Source: Alkalimonas mucilaginosa (GTDB taxonomy: Bacteria > Pseudomonadota > Gammaproteobacteria > Enterobacterales > Alteromonadaceae). From it: 64,000 nt of DNA. Both the position numbers and the translations under genes were made by a program. Where the stretch lies: assembly GCF_036327005.1 (NCBI RefSeq), contig NZ_JAUGZK010000012.1:54009-118008 (forward strand). Direction: 5' to 3'. Below are positions 1 to 7,877 of this stretch, piece by piece. The notes under the pieces are model-generated. The model saw only the letters and a list, made by a program, of their open reading frames with translations, searched no databases and was not told where the DNA came from. Numbering within the stretch: the stretch's first letter is position 1; the number at the start of each line of letters is the position of its first letter.

Positions 1-89
1 TTGGCAAAATAAGGTTTCAGGCAAAGCCTGGCCGCCGTCAGTAAGTCGGTATTGTCGTCCAGCACGAGCACTGTGGCTGCATTGTTCAT
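1..89 (-). CDS. Response regulator receiver domain, N-terminal fragment
   Basis: Only the first 29 codons are in the window; the gene runs off the left edge. The start is the ATG read leftwards from 89. The visible protein opens with a hydrophobic beta strand (VLVL) followed by an Asp-Asp-Asn acidic pocket at residues 11-13, the typical first strand and metal-binding corner of a CheY-like receiver domain. It is divergent from an ABC export operon that carries a sigma-54-like promoter. By inference it is an NtrC-type sigma-54 activator controlling that operon, but its ATPase and DNA-binding domains cannot be seen. It could equally be an OmpR- or LuxR-class regulator. Confidence 0.75.
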   Translation of the reverse strand, partial: MNNAATVLVLDDNTDLLTAARLCLKPYFA

Positions 90-210
90 CGTCTTTGAGT
101 CGCATCAGGGTGTTAGCAAAACGTAATCGTCACCCTAAACAAAACTGCTGGCCCGTGCAAGAGGCGGATAGCGTCCAACCAGGTCACAGCAGAACCCCGC
201 AACACGAAAG

Positions 211-249
211 TGTTCATTTTCGGACAGTCGGCTGTACCAGTAGCGGACA
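211..249. promoter_or_regulatory. Paired dyad motifs, possible activator sites
   Basis: Two imperfect dyads lie side by side: TGTTCA-N4-CGGACA at 211-226 and TGTACC-N5-CGGACA at 233-249. The CGGACA half-sites are 23 bases apart, about two helical turns. They sit roughly 80-115 bases upstream of the start expected from the sigma-54-like promoter at 300-316, a normal distance for an enhancer. That they bind the adjacent response regulator is inference. Confidence 0.4.
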
Positions 250-299
250 CTTTTCCGTGACAGTAAATATTAAGCATTTGTTTTTATTAAGCATTTAAT

Positions 300-316
300 T
301 TGGCATGGCCTTTGTA
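300..316 (+). promoter_or_regulatory. Sigma-54-like promoter of the ABC export operon
   Basis: TTGGCATGGCCTTTGTA matches the sigma-54 consensus YTGGCACGrNNNTTGCW at all defined positions except two: T for C in the -24 block and T for C in the -12 dinucleotide. The GG and G(T) elements have the required 10-base spacing. The predicted transcription start is near 327, just upstream of the ribosome site at 341. Confidence 0.5.
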
Positions 317-351
317 TTTATCCAGCCAATGCTATTGAACGGAGTGTGACC

Positions 352-1599
352 ATGGATAAAAAAATTAGCCGCCGCTCGAAACGCCCTTACTGGTTGCTGG
401 CTGTCGCTGTGGTGCTTAGCGCTGGCTTATGGTGGTTTAGCAAGAGCCAGGCCAATGCCTCGGTGCAGCTGCAGCTGCCAATAAGCTCTGTCAGTACCGC
501 TGTGGTACAGCCGCAGCCTCTGCAGGAAAGCATTGCGCTGCGTGCGACCGTGCTGCCACAGCACAGTGTATTTTTGGATGTAATCGAAGGCGGCCGGGTC
601 GAGCAGCGCCTGGTGGAGCAAGGCAGCTATGTTGAACAAGGCCAGCCACTGGTGCAGCTGACCAATACCCAGCTGCAGCTTGATCTAATCAGCCGCGAAG
701 CGCAGGTCACCGAGCAGATGAACTTTCTGCGCAATACCCAGATGACCATTGAAACCAACCGCCTCAACCTGCAGCGCGATGTGCTGGATATTGAGTTTCG
801 CATTGCCACCTTAACACGGCATTTGCAGCAAAGTGAGCCGTTGGTTGCAACGGGTGTGCTGGCACAAGAGCACCTGAACAACCTGACCGAAGAGCTACAT
901 TATCAACAAAGCCGCTTGCAGCTGACGCACGAGCGCCAGCAACAGGAAGAAACCATTCGTCAGTTACAGTTGCAGCAGTTGTCGGAAAGCGTCGAGATGC
1001 TGAGCCGCAATCTGGATTTTGCCCGGCAAAATGTGCAGAACCTGCTGGTCCGGGCGCCGATCAGCGGCTATCTGAGTGAATTTAATGTCGAAGTGGGCGA
1101 GTCCCGATCGCCGGGCAGCCGACTGGGCCAAATCGACCAACCCGATCAGTACAAGCTGGTGGCCAGTGTCGATGAGTTTTATCTGGGCCGCATTCAGCTG
1201 GGCATGACCGCCCGGGTTACCTTGCAGCAGCAACCACTGAAGCTTCAGGTAAGCCGCATCGACAGCCGGGTGGTGAACAACCAGTTCCAGTTGGAGTTTG
1301 TCCTGCCCGAGCAGCTGCAGGCCAAACGCGGCCAGTCGGTCAACCTGACGCTGCAGTTGGACGATCAGCAAAGCCCGGTGCTGGCCCTTGCCCGGGGCCC
1401 TTTTTTAAGCGATGGCGGTGGTCACTTTGTCTATGTGCTGGAGCCAACCACGGCCACAGCCCGCAAACAAGCCGTGCAACTGGGCCGGCAAAGTGCCCAA
1501 CTGGTGGAAGTACGCCAAGGGCTGCGTGAAGGCGACATAGTTATTACTTCCGGCTATCGCGAATTTCAACAAGCCGATATCATTCAATTACAACGCTAA
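352..1599 (+). CDS. MacA/HlyD-type periplasmic adaptor of ABC exporter
   Basis: This 415-residue membrane-fusion protein should link the inner-membrane ABC exporter encoded next to it with an outer-membrane channel. After a basic N-terminus (KKISRRSKR) comes one membrane anchor at about residues 14-30. A lipoyl/barrel-sandwich strand region follows, then a long Gln/Leu-rich coiled coil at about 90-225, and a C-terminal beta-barrel and membrane-proximal region. I start at the ATG at 352 because GGAG lies 7 bases upstream; an in-frame GTG at 346 is too close to that site. It is the first gene of an operon with the ATPase (10-base gap) and permease, probably driven by the sigma-54-like promoter at 300. 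No TolC-like gene is nearby. The substrate is unknown; antimicrobial peptides or macrolides are typical for the family. Confidence 0.88.
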   Translation: MDKKISRRSKRPYWLLAVAVVLSAGLWWFSKSQANASVQLQLPISSVSTAVVQPQPLQESIALRATVLPQHSVFLDVIEGGRVEQRLVEQGSYVEQGQPLVQLTNTQLQLDLISREAQVTEQMNFLRNTQMTIETNRLNLQRDVLDIEFRIATLTRHLQQSEPLVATGVLAQEHLNNLTEELHYQQSRLQLTHERQQQEETIRQLQLQQLSESVEMLSRNLDFARQNVQNLLVRAPISGYLSEFNVEVGESRSPGSRLGQIDQPDQYKLVASVDEFYLGRIQLGMTARVTLQQQPLKLQVSRIDSRVVNNQFQLEFVLPEQLQAKRGQSVNLTLQLDDQQSPVLALARGPFLSDGGGHFVYVLEPTTATARKQAVQLGRQSAQLVEVRQGLREGDIVITSGYREFQQADIIQLQR

Positions 1600-1609
1600 G
1601 GACCATCCG

Positions 1610-2311
1610 ATGATTCAGTTACAAAAAATCCAACGGGTATTTCGCACTGCAGAGCTGGAAACCACAGCCCTGAACACCATCAACCTGACCATTGAAGCCG
1701 GCGAGTTTGTTGCCATTATGGGGCCGTCTGGCTGTGGCAAGTCTACCCTACTAAGCATTCTGGGCATGCTGGACAGCCCAAGCGACGGCGTGTACAACTT
1801 TAAAGGCCAGGACATTGCCCGCTTCCGTGAAAAACAACTGGCGGAGCTGCGCAAAAACCAGCTAGGTTTTGTCTTTCAAAGCTTTAACCTGATTGATGAG
1901 CTAACGGTTTTTCAAAACGTTGAGCTGCCACTGCAGTACCAGGGCATCGCCGCCGGCGAGCGCAAACAACGGGTCGAAGCCATTTTAAAACGGATGCAGT
2001 TGGATCACCGTGCCGATCATCTGCCCTTGCAGCTGTCCGGGGGCCAGCAACAGCGGGTGGCAGTGGCCCGGGCTTTGGTGATCAATCCGGCGCTGATCCT
2101 GGCCGATGAGCCCACCGGCAATCTGGATTCAAAAAACAGCGAAGAAGTGATGCAGATGCTGCGCCAGCTGAATCAGGAAGGCACCACCATCGTAATGGTG
2201 ACGCATTCAGAGCACGAAGCCCGTTACGCCAGTCGCATGGTGCAAATGCTGGATGGCCAGATTGTCAGCGAGCGGGCTCTGGCCCCGGCAGCGGAGGTGA
2301 AGTATGCGTAA
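1610..2311 (+). CDS. ABC exporter ATPase, MacB/LolD family
   Basis: This 233-residue ATP-binding subunit powers the permease encoded downstream. Walker A is GPSGCGKST at residues 38-46, the Q-loop is around 90, the signature LSGGQQQ is at 142-148, Walker B LILADE is at 162-167, and the switch His is in MVTHS near 203. The length and the EPTGNLDS motif are typical of the LolD/MacB/FtsE group, which works by mechanotransmission rather than substrate translocation. Its stop overlaps the permease start by 8 bases, implying translational coupling. Confidence 0.95.
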   Translation: MIQLQKIQRVFRTAELETTALNTINLTIEAGEFVAIMGPSGCGKSTLLSILGMLDSPSDGVYNFKGQDIARFREKQLAELRKNQLGFVFQSFNLIDELTVFQNVELPLQYQGIAAGERKQRVEAILKRMQLDHRADHLPLQLSGGQQQRVAVARALVINPALILADEPTGNLDSKNSEEVMQMLRQLNQEGTTIVMVTHSEHEARYASRMVQMLDGQIVSERALAPAAEVKYA

Positions 2312-4724
2312 CGCCCTTTCCATGCTGGGTAATTACCTGACCACCGGCGTCCGGGCCGTGCTGCGGCATAAAACCCACCTGGCACTGAATTTAGGTGGTC
2401 TGGCCATTGGCCTGGCTGCTGCCTTGCTGATTTTACTTTTTGTGCAACACGAGCAAGGCTTTGACCGGATGCACCCCGATGCCGGCAACACCTTTCGATT
2501 GGAGCAAACCTTTATACCGCTGGAGCAACGTTTCCCGGTGACCAGCCCAGCCATGAAAGCTTTGCTGCAGGATTTCGATGCCCGCATTGAGGTCACCCGG
2601 CTGGCTGGGGTTGGCGAAGAGGTGTTGATCCAACTGGAAGGCTCGCCGCTGCAAATCGCCATGACGCATGCTTTCCAGGCAGATGCCAATCTGACCGACT
2701 TCTTCCAGTTGGAAGTGCTAAGCGGCGATCTGCAGGCTGCACTCAGCCAACCCAATCGACTGGCACTGGCCGAGCACGAGGCGATTCGCTTGTTTGGCCA
2801 CAGCGAGGTGCTGGGCAAGCAGCTGCAGCTTGATGGCAGCAACCATCAAATAACCGCCGTTTACCGGCTGCCGGCCCAGAGCCATCTGCGGCTGAATTCG
2901 CTGCGCCGCCTGAGTGATGAAATCAATGCACACCCTCTGCCGCGAAATACTGTGTACAGTTACGTTAAGCTCCCCAACGGGCTGGATCTCGACACCTTTT
3001 TGGCGCATTTTACTGAACTGGTGAATGCTCAGGCCTATCAGGGCCAGGCCATGATGGCGCTGGAGCTGCAGCCATTAACGGCCATTCACCTACACTCGAA
3101 CTTAAGTTTTGAGATGAAAGTCAATGGCTCGGCCAGCACCATCGGTATTGGCTTGCTGTTGGCAGCTTTGTTACTGCTGGTGGCCAGCATTAACTTCATC
3201 AATATGAGCACCGCCCGTGCTGGTCAGCGCGCCAAAGAGGTTGGGGTACGCAAAACCCTGGGCGCCAGCCGCTGGCAGCTGTTTGCCCAGTTTATGCTGG
3301 AATCCCTGCTGATTGCAGCCGCTGCTGGTCTGCTGGCACTGGTCCTGGTCGAACTGCTGCTGCCCTGGTTTAGTGCCCTGGTCAATCGCCCGCTGGCACT
3401 GAACTATCTGGGTGCTTTTGGTGGTCTGGCTTTTACGACCGTGCTGACCACAGGCCTGCTGGCCGGTGTTTACCCGGCGCTTTTTATCTCGGCCTTTGAT
3501 GCCAAAAAAGTGCTGAGCGGCGATTTTCAGCGGGGTAGCACCGCCATCTGGCTGCGCAAAGGGCTGCTGGTGCTGCAAGGCGCTATCGCCATTGGCCTGC
3601 TGGTGGCTACCGCCGTGTTGCAGCAACAGCTGCAACTGCTGCAGCAACAAGATACCGGCTATCAACGCGACGCACGCCTGCTGGTGCACAGCATTGCCAA
3701 CGAGCACTTGTTTTGGGCCGAGCAACAAAGCCTGCTAAGCAGCCTGCAACGCATTGAGGGGGTGCAAAGTACCAGCCTGCTGGATATGCAGCTGACCGAC
3801 ACCATTTCGCAAGCGATGTCGATTCAGTTACCTGGCCAGACCGCGGATACCAGTTTGCCGCCCATTCCCCAGCTGGGCACCGGTTTTAATATCGTGCAAA
3901 CTGCCGGCTTTACGCTGCTGGCAGGACGGGATTTTAGCAGCGACTACCAAAGCGATTGGTACCAGCAACACGACGACCAGGCCACCGCTGCCGGTATCAT
4001 TACCGAGACCCTGGCCCGCCGGGCCGGCTTTAACAACCCTGCCGATGCCATTGGCCAGCAGTGGCTGTTGCAGAACCATCTGGCACTCACCGTTACAGTC
4101 GTCGGCGTTATTGCCGATGTCCAGGTGGGTGCAGCCACCCGCCAGCCCGAACCCTTGTTGCTGATATGTGGCCGCTCGCCGATGCACATCGGCCATATTC
4201 TGCTGCAACTGGACCCACTGCAGGCCATGCAAAGCCGGCTGCAGATTGAGCAGCTGCTGACCGAGCGCTTGCAGCGCCAGGATATCCGCTTAAGCTGGCT
4301 GGATGATGATTACACGGCGTTATACCAAAACCAGCAGCGCCAGGGCACCGTCATCGCTATCTTCGCTGCCTTGGCCATAGCACTGACCTGCGTTGGCTTG
4401 TTTGGCCTGGCTGCCTTTAGCGCCGAGCAGCGCTCACGTGAAGTGGCCATGCGCAAAGTGCTGGGTGCAGGCTCCTTCAATCTGGTCAATCTGCTGGCCA
4501 ATGAATACCTGAAGCTAATGGCCATCAGCGCTATGCTGGCCATCCCGGCCACCTATCTGGCACTGGATGCCTGGCTGGCCGGTTTTAGTGTACGGGTAAC
4601 CCAAAGCCCCTGGCTTTACCTGCTGGCAGCAGCCATTACCTTCGCCATTTGTTGGTGCACAGTGGCGACTTTGGCCTGGCAGGTTGCCAGCCGCAAGCCT
4701 GCCATGGTATTACGACAGTACTAA
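2304..4724 (+). CDS. ABC exporter permease, double FtsX/MacB-type
   Basis: This 806-residue inner-membrane protein has an early membrane segment (about residues 24-46), a periplasmic MacB-like domain, three membrane helices (about 275-405), then a further helix, a second periplasmic domain and a final FtsX three-helix block (about 675-795). The two-unit design matches the long MacB-like permeases of gammaproteobacteria and Bacteroidetes, in which one chain supplies both halves. The sequence before each FtsX block contains the conserved REVGVRKTLGA/REVAMRKVLGA coupling segment. It overlaps the ATPase gene by 8 bases and is the last gene of the operon. Confidence 0.92.
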   Translation: MRNALSMLGNYLTTGVRAVLRHKTHLALNLGGLAIGLAAALLILLFVQHEQGFDRMHPDAGNTFRLEQTFIPLEQRFPVTSPAMKALLQDFDARIEVTRLAGVGEEVLIQLEGSPLQIAMTHAFQADANLTDFFQLEVLSGDLQAALSQPNRLALAEHEAIRLFGHSEVLGKQLQLDGSNHQITAVYRLPAQSHLRLNSLRRLSDEINAHPLPRNTVYSYVKLPNGLDLDTFLAHFTELVNAQAYQGQAMMALELQPLTAIHLHSNLSFEMKVNGSASTIGIGLLLAALLLLVASINFINMSTARAGQRAKEVGVRKTLGASRWQLFAQFMLESLLIAAAAGLLALVLVELLLPWFSALVNRPLALNYLGAFGGLAFTTVLTTGLLAGVYPALFISAFDAKKVLSGDFQRGSTAIWLRKGLLVLQGAIAIGLLVATAVLQQQLQLLQQQDTGYQRDARLLVHSIANEHLFWAEQQSLLSSLQRIEGVQSTSLLDMQLTDTISQAMSIQLPGQTADTSLPPIPQLGTGFNIVQTAGFTLLAGRDFSSDYQSDWYQQHDDQATAAGIITETLARRAGFNNPADAIGQQWLLQNHLALTVTVVGVIADVQVGAATRQPEPLLLICGRSPMHIGHILLQLDPLQAMQSRLQIEQLLTERLQRQDIRLSWLDDDYTALYQNQQRQGTVIAIFAALAIALTCVGLFGLAAFSAEQRSREVAMRKVLGAGSFNLVNLLANEYLKLMAISAMLAIPATYLALDAWLAGFSVRVTQSPWLYLLAAAITFAICWCTVATLAWQVASRKPAMVLRQY

Positions 4725-4768
4725 ACGGAACCTATGCCCCGATGAAAATGAACTTAAAAGGACGATGG

Positions 4769-5866
4769 ATGAAACTGACACTCGGCTCACTGGGGTTGCT
4801 GCTTGGCAGCGCCCTGCTCCTCCAGGCCTGCAGCACCCCCAATACCGTGCAGCAACTGATCAGCGAACAAGCGGTGATTGTGCAGGTGAAAGAAGGCAAA
4901 TACCAGGGGCGTTACCGCAACCAGTACCGCATACGCCTGGGTGAGCGAGAGTATCCGGTGAGCTGCGAGGAAGATTGCTACCCGGCCCATCCGGCGGTTG
5001 CCTGCCAAAGCCATGGTGAAAACTGCCAGTACAACGGCGAGCAACCTGTGCCTGAGCTTGGCAGTGGTTTTGCGGTGCACTGGCTGGGCCATGCCAGCTT
5101 TCTGGTGAAAACACCGGACGGCCAGCAACTGCTGTTTGACCCGGTATTCGGCCAGTTCGATTGGCCGGTTAATTGGGCCTCGCATTTGGTCGGCATTATC
5201 AAAAGGCCTTATACGCCAAGCCTTTCTGCCGAGCAGTTGGCCGCCACCGATGCTGTGCTCTACTCGCATTTGCACTACGACCATTTTAGCCATGCTGCCA
5301 TTCGCCAGATTGGCACAGAGGCGCGCTACTATGTGCCGCTGGGTATGGCCGATTACCTACCAAAAGGTGGCTATCAGGTGCTGGAAAAAGCCTGGTACAC
5401 CGGCAGCGAGCTGGGTGAGCTAACTCTGCATCTGGTGCCGGCGCATCACTTTAACAGCCGTAGGCTCTTTAATGATGACGACCGGGCTAAATGGGGTGGC
5501 TGGGTGGTGGAGCATCAGGGCCATACCTTGTTTTTTGCCGGCGATACCGGCTACTCCGAGCATTTTCGCGACATTCAGCAGCGCTATGGCGATATCGATA
5601 TCTGCCTGCTGCCGATAGCCTCTTACCATCACGAGGAGCACAGCGACTGGTATCGCAATGTCCATACTACGCCGGAAGACGCGCTGGTCGCTGCCGAAGA
5701 GCTGGGGTGCAAGGTGATGATCCCCTGGGGTTATGGCAATGCCAGCTGGCAGATGGGTGATATCAGCTCGCACTCACCGCTGCTACGCCTGCTGCATATG
5801 CAGCAGCAGATGCAAAGCACGGTGCCACTGCATATTCTTAATGAAGGGGAAAGCGTTGCTTTGTAG
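4769..5866 (+). CDS. Metallo-beta-lactamase-fold lipoprotein, NAPE-PLD/UlaG-like
   Basis: This 365-residue lipoprotein has a lipobox LLLQAC with acylated Cys21. A short Cys-containing segment (Cys66, 70, 79 and 86) precedes a metallo-beta-lactamase fold. HLHYDH at residues 167-172 is the HxHxDH zinc motif. Downstream PAHHF and FFAGDTGYS supply further metal ligands, and the C-terminal LLPIASY and MIPWGYGN blocks resemble the L-ascorbate-6-phosphate lactonase / N-acyl-phosphatidylethanolamine phospholipase D group. A phosphodiester or lipid substrate is plausible but unproven. The start at 4769 is chosen for AAGGA six bases upstream and because it gives a proper signal peptide; in-frame ATGs at 4742 and 4748 add extra residues before it. 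It follows the ABC operon by 44 bases. Confidence 0.85.
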   Translation: MKLTLGSLGLLLGSALLLQACSTPNTVQQLISEQAVIVQVKEGKYQGRYRNQYRIRLGEREYPVSCEEDCYPAHPAVACQSHGENCQYNGEQPVPELGSGFAVHWLGHASFLVKTPDGQQLLFDPVFGQFDWPVNWASHLVGIIKRPYTPSLSAEQLAATDAVLYSHLHYDHFSHAAIRQIGTEARYYVPLGMADYLPKGGYQVLEKAWYTGSELGELTLHLVPAHHFNSRRLFNDDDRAKWGGWVVEHQGHTLFFAGDTGYSEHFRDIQQRYGDIDICLLPIASYHHEEHSDWYRNVHTTPEDALVAAEELGCKVMIPWGYGNASWQMGDISSHSPLLRLLHMQQQMQSTVPLHILNEGESVAL

Positions 5867-5890
5867 CTAAGTGCTTCCCTGGCCCTACCT

Positions 5891-5923
5891 TATCCCGGCT
5901 GAACGCTTCGCTCCGCCGGGATA
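5891..5923. terminator. Hairpin between convergent genes
   Basis: A 9-bp perfect stem (TATCCCGGC at 5891-5899 with GCCGGGATA at 5915-5923) lies between the convergent lipoprotein and small membrane protein genes. There is no clear U-run on either side, so it is a structural or weak bidirectional terminator candidate. Confidence 0.45.
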
Positions 5924-5927
5924 GTTG

Positions 5928-6194
5928 TTAAGCAACTGGCTTGAAGCGGGCCTTGGCAGCCAGCTTGTCGCCAAGTTTACCGGTAACGGCCCAAACGCAA
6001 AGGGCTACCCAGGCAATCCAGGAGAAACCGGCCGGGATATTCAGCAAAGCGATTTTTCCAGCATGCTGGCGGTTAAATAGCAAGGCCAGCAGGCTGGGTA
6101 AAAACCACACCAGCAGAAAAAATAAGCCAAACAGTAGCAAGGTAACAGCATTCATTTGTTGGATGGTCGCAAAAAAGTTTTCAATCGTACCCAT
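5928..6194 (-). CDS. Superinfection-immunity-family small membrane protein
   Basis: This 88-residue protein has two hydrophobic segments (about 18-40 and 52-72). The linker FNRQHAGKIALLNIPAGFSWIAW resembles the family named after phage T4 Imm (superinfection immunity domain), where a similar 'RK...I..LN...G.T.IGW..AL.WA' stretch links two helices. In T4 the protein blocks DNA entry of related phages. Many chromosomal members exist with no phage context and unknown role, and nothing phage-like surrounds this copy. It is convergent with the upstream lipoprotein gene. Confidence 0.7.
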   Translation of the reverse strand: MGTIENFFATIQQMNAVTLLLFGLFFLLVWFLPSLLALLFNRQHAGKIALLNIPAGFSWIAWVALCVWAVTGKLGDKLAAKARFKPVA

Positions 6195-6262
6195 GGGTCT
6201 CTCCTCGTTTCATTGCAGTGCATTGTCAGATTTATAAATAGTTATCCAATAGCATTCAGTGT

Positions 6263-7696
6263 TCACAACTCAAGGCTGCTCAAGGTGGTTAGTTTTTCTT
6301 TCAATGCCTCCACCTGCCAGCGCTTGCCTTGTTGCACCACAGTGTGCACTGTACTCAATGCGTTCAGATCGGTGACAGGGTTGGCACTAACCACAATAAA
6401 ATCGGCCAGATACCCTTCAGCCAGCTGACCGGTATCAGCAAGACCCAAGTGGTGAGCACCACCAACGGTAGCAAGCTGCAAAACCTGCCAGTTGCTCAGG
6501 CCGGCAGCCTGGCTGAGTTGCAATTCACGCAGGAAGAAAGGACCGCTGCTGACGCTGTCGCTGCCAATGGCCAGCGGCACACCAGCATCGTACAAGCGTT
6601 TAAAAAACTCTTTTACTTTAGGCAGTTGTTGCTGTGCAATGGCAAAGTCTGCTGCGCTCCAGTCATAGCTGGGTCCCGCCATCAAAGCTCGCCAGCGTCG
6701 GCGGGTTTCGGGGTGGAACACCCACATCGCATCCTCAGGGTAGAGCGCGTCCAGCTCACGGGCAAAGTAAAACAGCTCATTCACCACCAGAGTTAAATCG
6801 ACCCGGGTTTGCTGCTGTGCCAGCGTCTGGATCAAACGCTGCATCGGCTCACTGTCGTAGTCGACATGCTGGAACCAGCTGTAGATAAATCGTTGGTTAA
6901 ACGGATTTTTCCGCTCAGCCAGATACGCCGCCCTGCCTGCGCCGGTTAATAACTCTGCACTGGTGGGCAGGGCATGCGTTAATACATCAATTCCGAGATC
7001 TGCCGCATATTGCCAACTGACACCATCCAGGTGCGCCACTGTTTTTAACCCGGCCTCGCGCGCCAGCCGTACCCCCATGGCTACTTCACCCGGCGTCAGT
7101 CCGGTATACAGCTTGATGTAATCCACTCCCATGGCTTGTTGGCTGGCAATCTCCGCCCGCCAACTGGCCTCATCGGTTGGGTGAACCGAGCCTCCCAGAA
7201 TAGGCGTTGGCTCAAACACATAGCCAGCGTAATGCAGCCTCGGCCCAGGCCAATACCCCGCTTGCTGCTGCTGGACATAGTCGGCATTGGCGACAGGATC
7301 ACCGGCCGGGCTAAAGGCTGTGGTTACTCCGGTTGCCAGGGTGCTAAGCGCATGATAGCGGGTGATTTCGCTATGACCTTTCATGGTAATTACTGGCGTG
7401 CCATCCCGCATTTCAACCCGGTGTGGCCCGGCCGTTAAGTGCAGGTGCACATCAATCAGACCTGGCAGCACATAGTGTTTCTGCAAATCAATTTGCCTGT
7501 TGGCTGCAGGTAAGCCGTCTGCCTGCGCCTGCCCCATCTTGACGATTCGACCATCTTGCACCAACAGCCAGCCATGGTTTAATTGCTGCTCAGTAGCAGG
7601 ATTGATTAACGTCGCATTGTGATACAACACTGTTTCCGCATCGAGCTGCGCCATCGACAAAGCAGCCAGCAAACAAACTAATACTGATTTTTTCAT
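6263..7696 (-). CDS. Exported amidohydrolase, imidazolonepropionase-like
   Basis: This 477-residue metal-dependent hydrolase has a Sec signal peptide (MKKSVLVCLLAALSMAQLDA, cleaved near residue 20). The composite N-terminal beta domain is followed by a TIM barrel. DVHLHL at 82-87 gives the HxH metal pair. YIKLYTG contains the likely carboxylated Lys, VAHLDG and LTHALP hold the next His ligands, and IGSDSV holds the catalytic Asp. Exported members often act on peptides such as Xaa-Pro or on amide-containing small molecules; the substrate cannot be read here. Its promoter at 7743-7770 mirrors that of the divergent ECF sigma gene, so it is probably an ECF target. Confidence 0.85.
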   Translation of the reverse strand: MKKSVLVCLLAALSMAQLDAETVLYHNATLINPATEQQLNHGWLLVQDGRIVKMGQAQADGLPAANRQIDLQKHYVLPGLIDVHLHLTAGPHRVEMRDGTPVITMKGHSEITRYHALSTLATGVTTAFSPAGDPVANADYVQQQQAGYWPGPRLHYAGYVFEPTPILGGSVHPTDEASWRAEIASQQAMGVDYIKLYTGLTPGEVAMGVRLAREAGLKTVAHLDGVSWQYAADLGIDVLTHALPTSAELLTGAGRAAYLAERKNPFNQRFIYSWFQHVDYDSEPMQRLIQTLAQQQTRVDLTLVVNELFYFARELDALYPEDAMWVFHPETRRRWRALMAGPSYDWSAADFAIAQQQLPKVKEFFKRLYDAGVPLAIGSDSVSSGPFFLRELQLSQAAGLSNWQVLQLATVGGAHHLGLADTGQLAEGYLADFIVVSANPVTDLNALSTVHTVVQQGKRWQVEALKEKLTTLSSLEL

Positions 7697-7742
7697 CCTG
7701 AGGTTCCTGTAGTTGAATCTAGTTGGGTGTATTTTCTTGTGA

Positions 7743-7770
7743 AGTCGTGCGGTAGCTGCGAAGCGTTACA
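7743..7770 (-). promoter_or_regulatory. ECF-type promoter of the amidohydrolase gene
   Basis: Read leftwards, TGTAACGCTTCGC is followed by GACT, with GACT starting 24 bases after the first T. The same arrangement, TGTAACACTTCGC and GACT with identical spacing, lies on the other strand at 7791-7818. The -35-like TGTAAC block is typical of ECF promoters. The expected start is near 7737, leaving a leader of about 40 bases. Confidence 0.6.
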
Positions 7771-7790
7771 ACATTTTTTTTATTTTTTTA

Positions 7791-7818
7791 TGTAACACTT
7801 CGCCGTATCAGGCAGACT
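7791..7818 (+). promoter_or_regulatory. ECF-type autoregulatory promoter of the sigma gene
   Basis: TGTAACACTTCGC with GACT starting 24 bases after the first T; 12 of the 13 bases of the first block match the divergent copy at 7743-7770. The T-rich stretch at 7773-7790 lies between the two and could serve both as an UP element. ECF sigma factors commonly transcribe their own gene, so self-recognition is the simplest reading. Confidence 0.6.
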
Positions 7819-7877
7819 GACTAGCTAACAACTGAGTCGTTACAAAGAACAACAAAAGCGTGGGCAACGGGGATTTT

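Noticed and set aside
95..298. 67-codon open frame ahead of the ABC operon
   Set aside because: It overlaps the dyads and the promoter region, has no ribosome site, and the translation shows no protein-like pattern.
840..1000. Repeated CAG/CTG-rich DNA as a possible simple repeat
   Set aside because: It follows from Gln/Leu codons in the coiled coil; there is no constant period.
3171..3728. 185-codon leftward frame inside the permease gene
   Set aside because: Gln/His-rich antisense shadow of a gene with many CAG and CTG codons; no domain and no start signal.
7836..7862. Third TGTAAC-like site (GTTACA near the sigma start)
   Set aside because: It lacks the CTTCGC extension and a GACT at the right spacing, so it does not match the twin ECF promoters.
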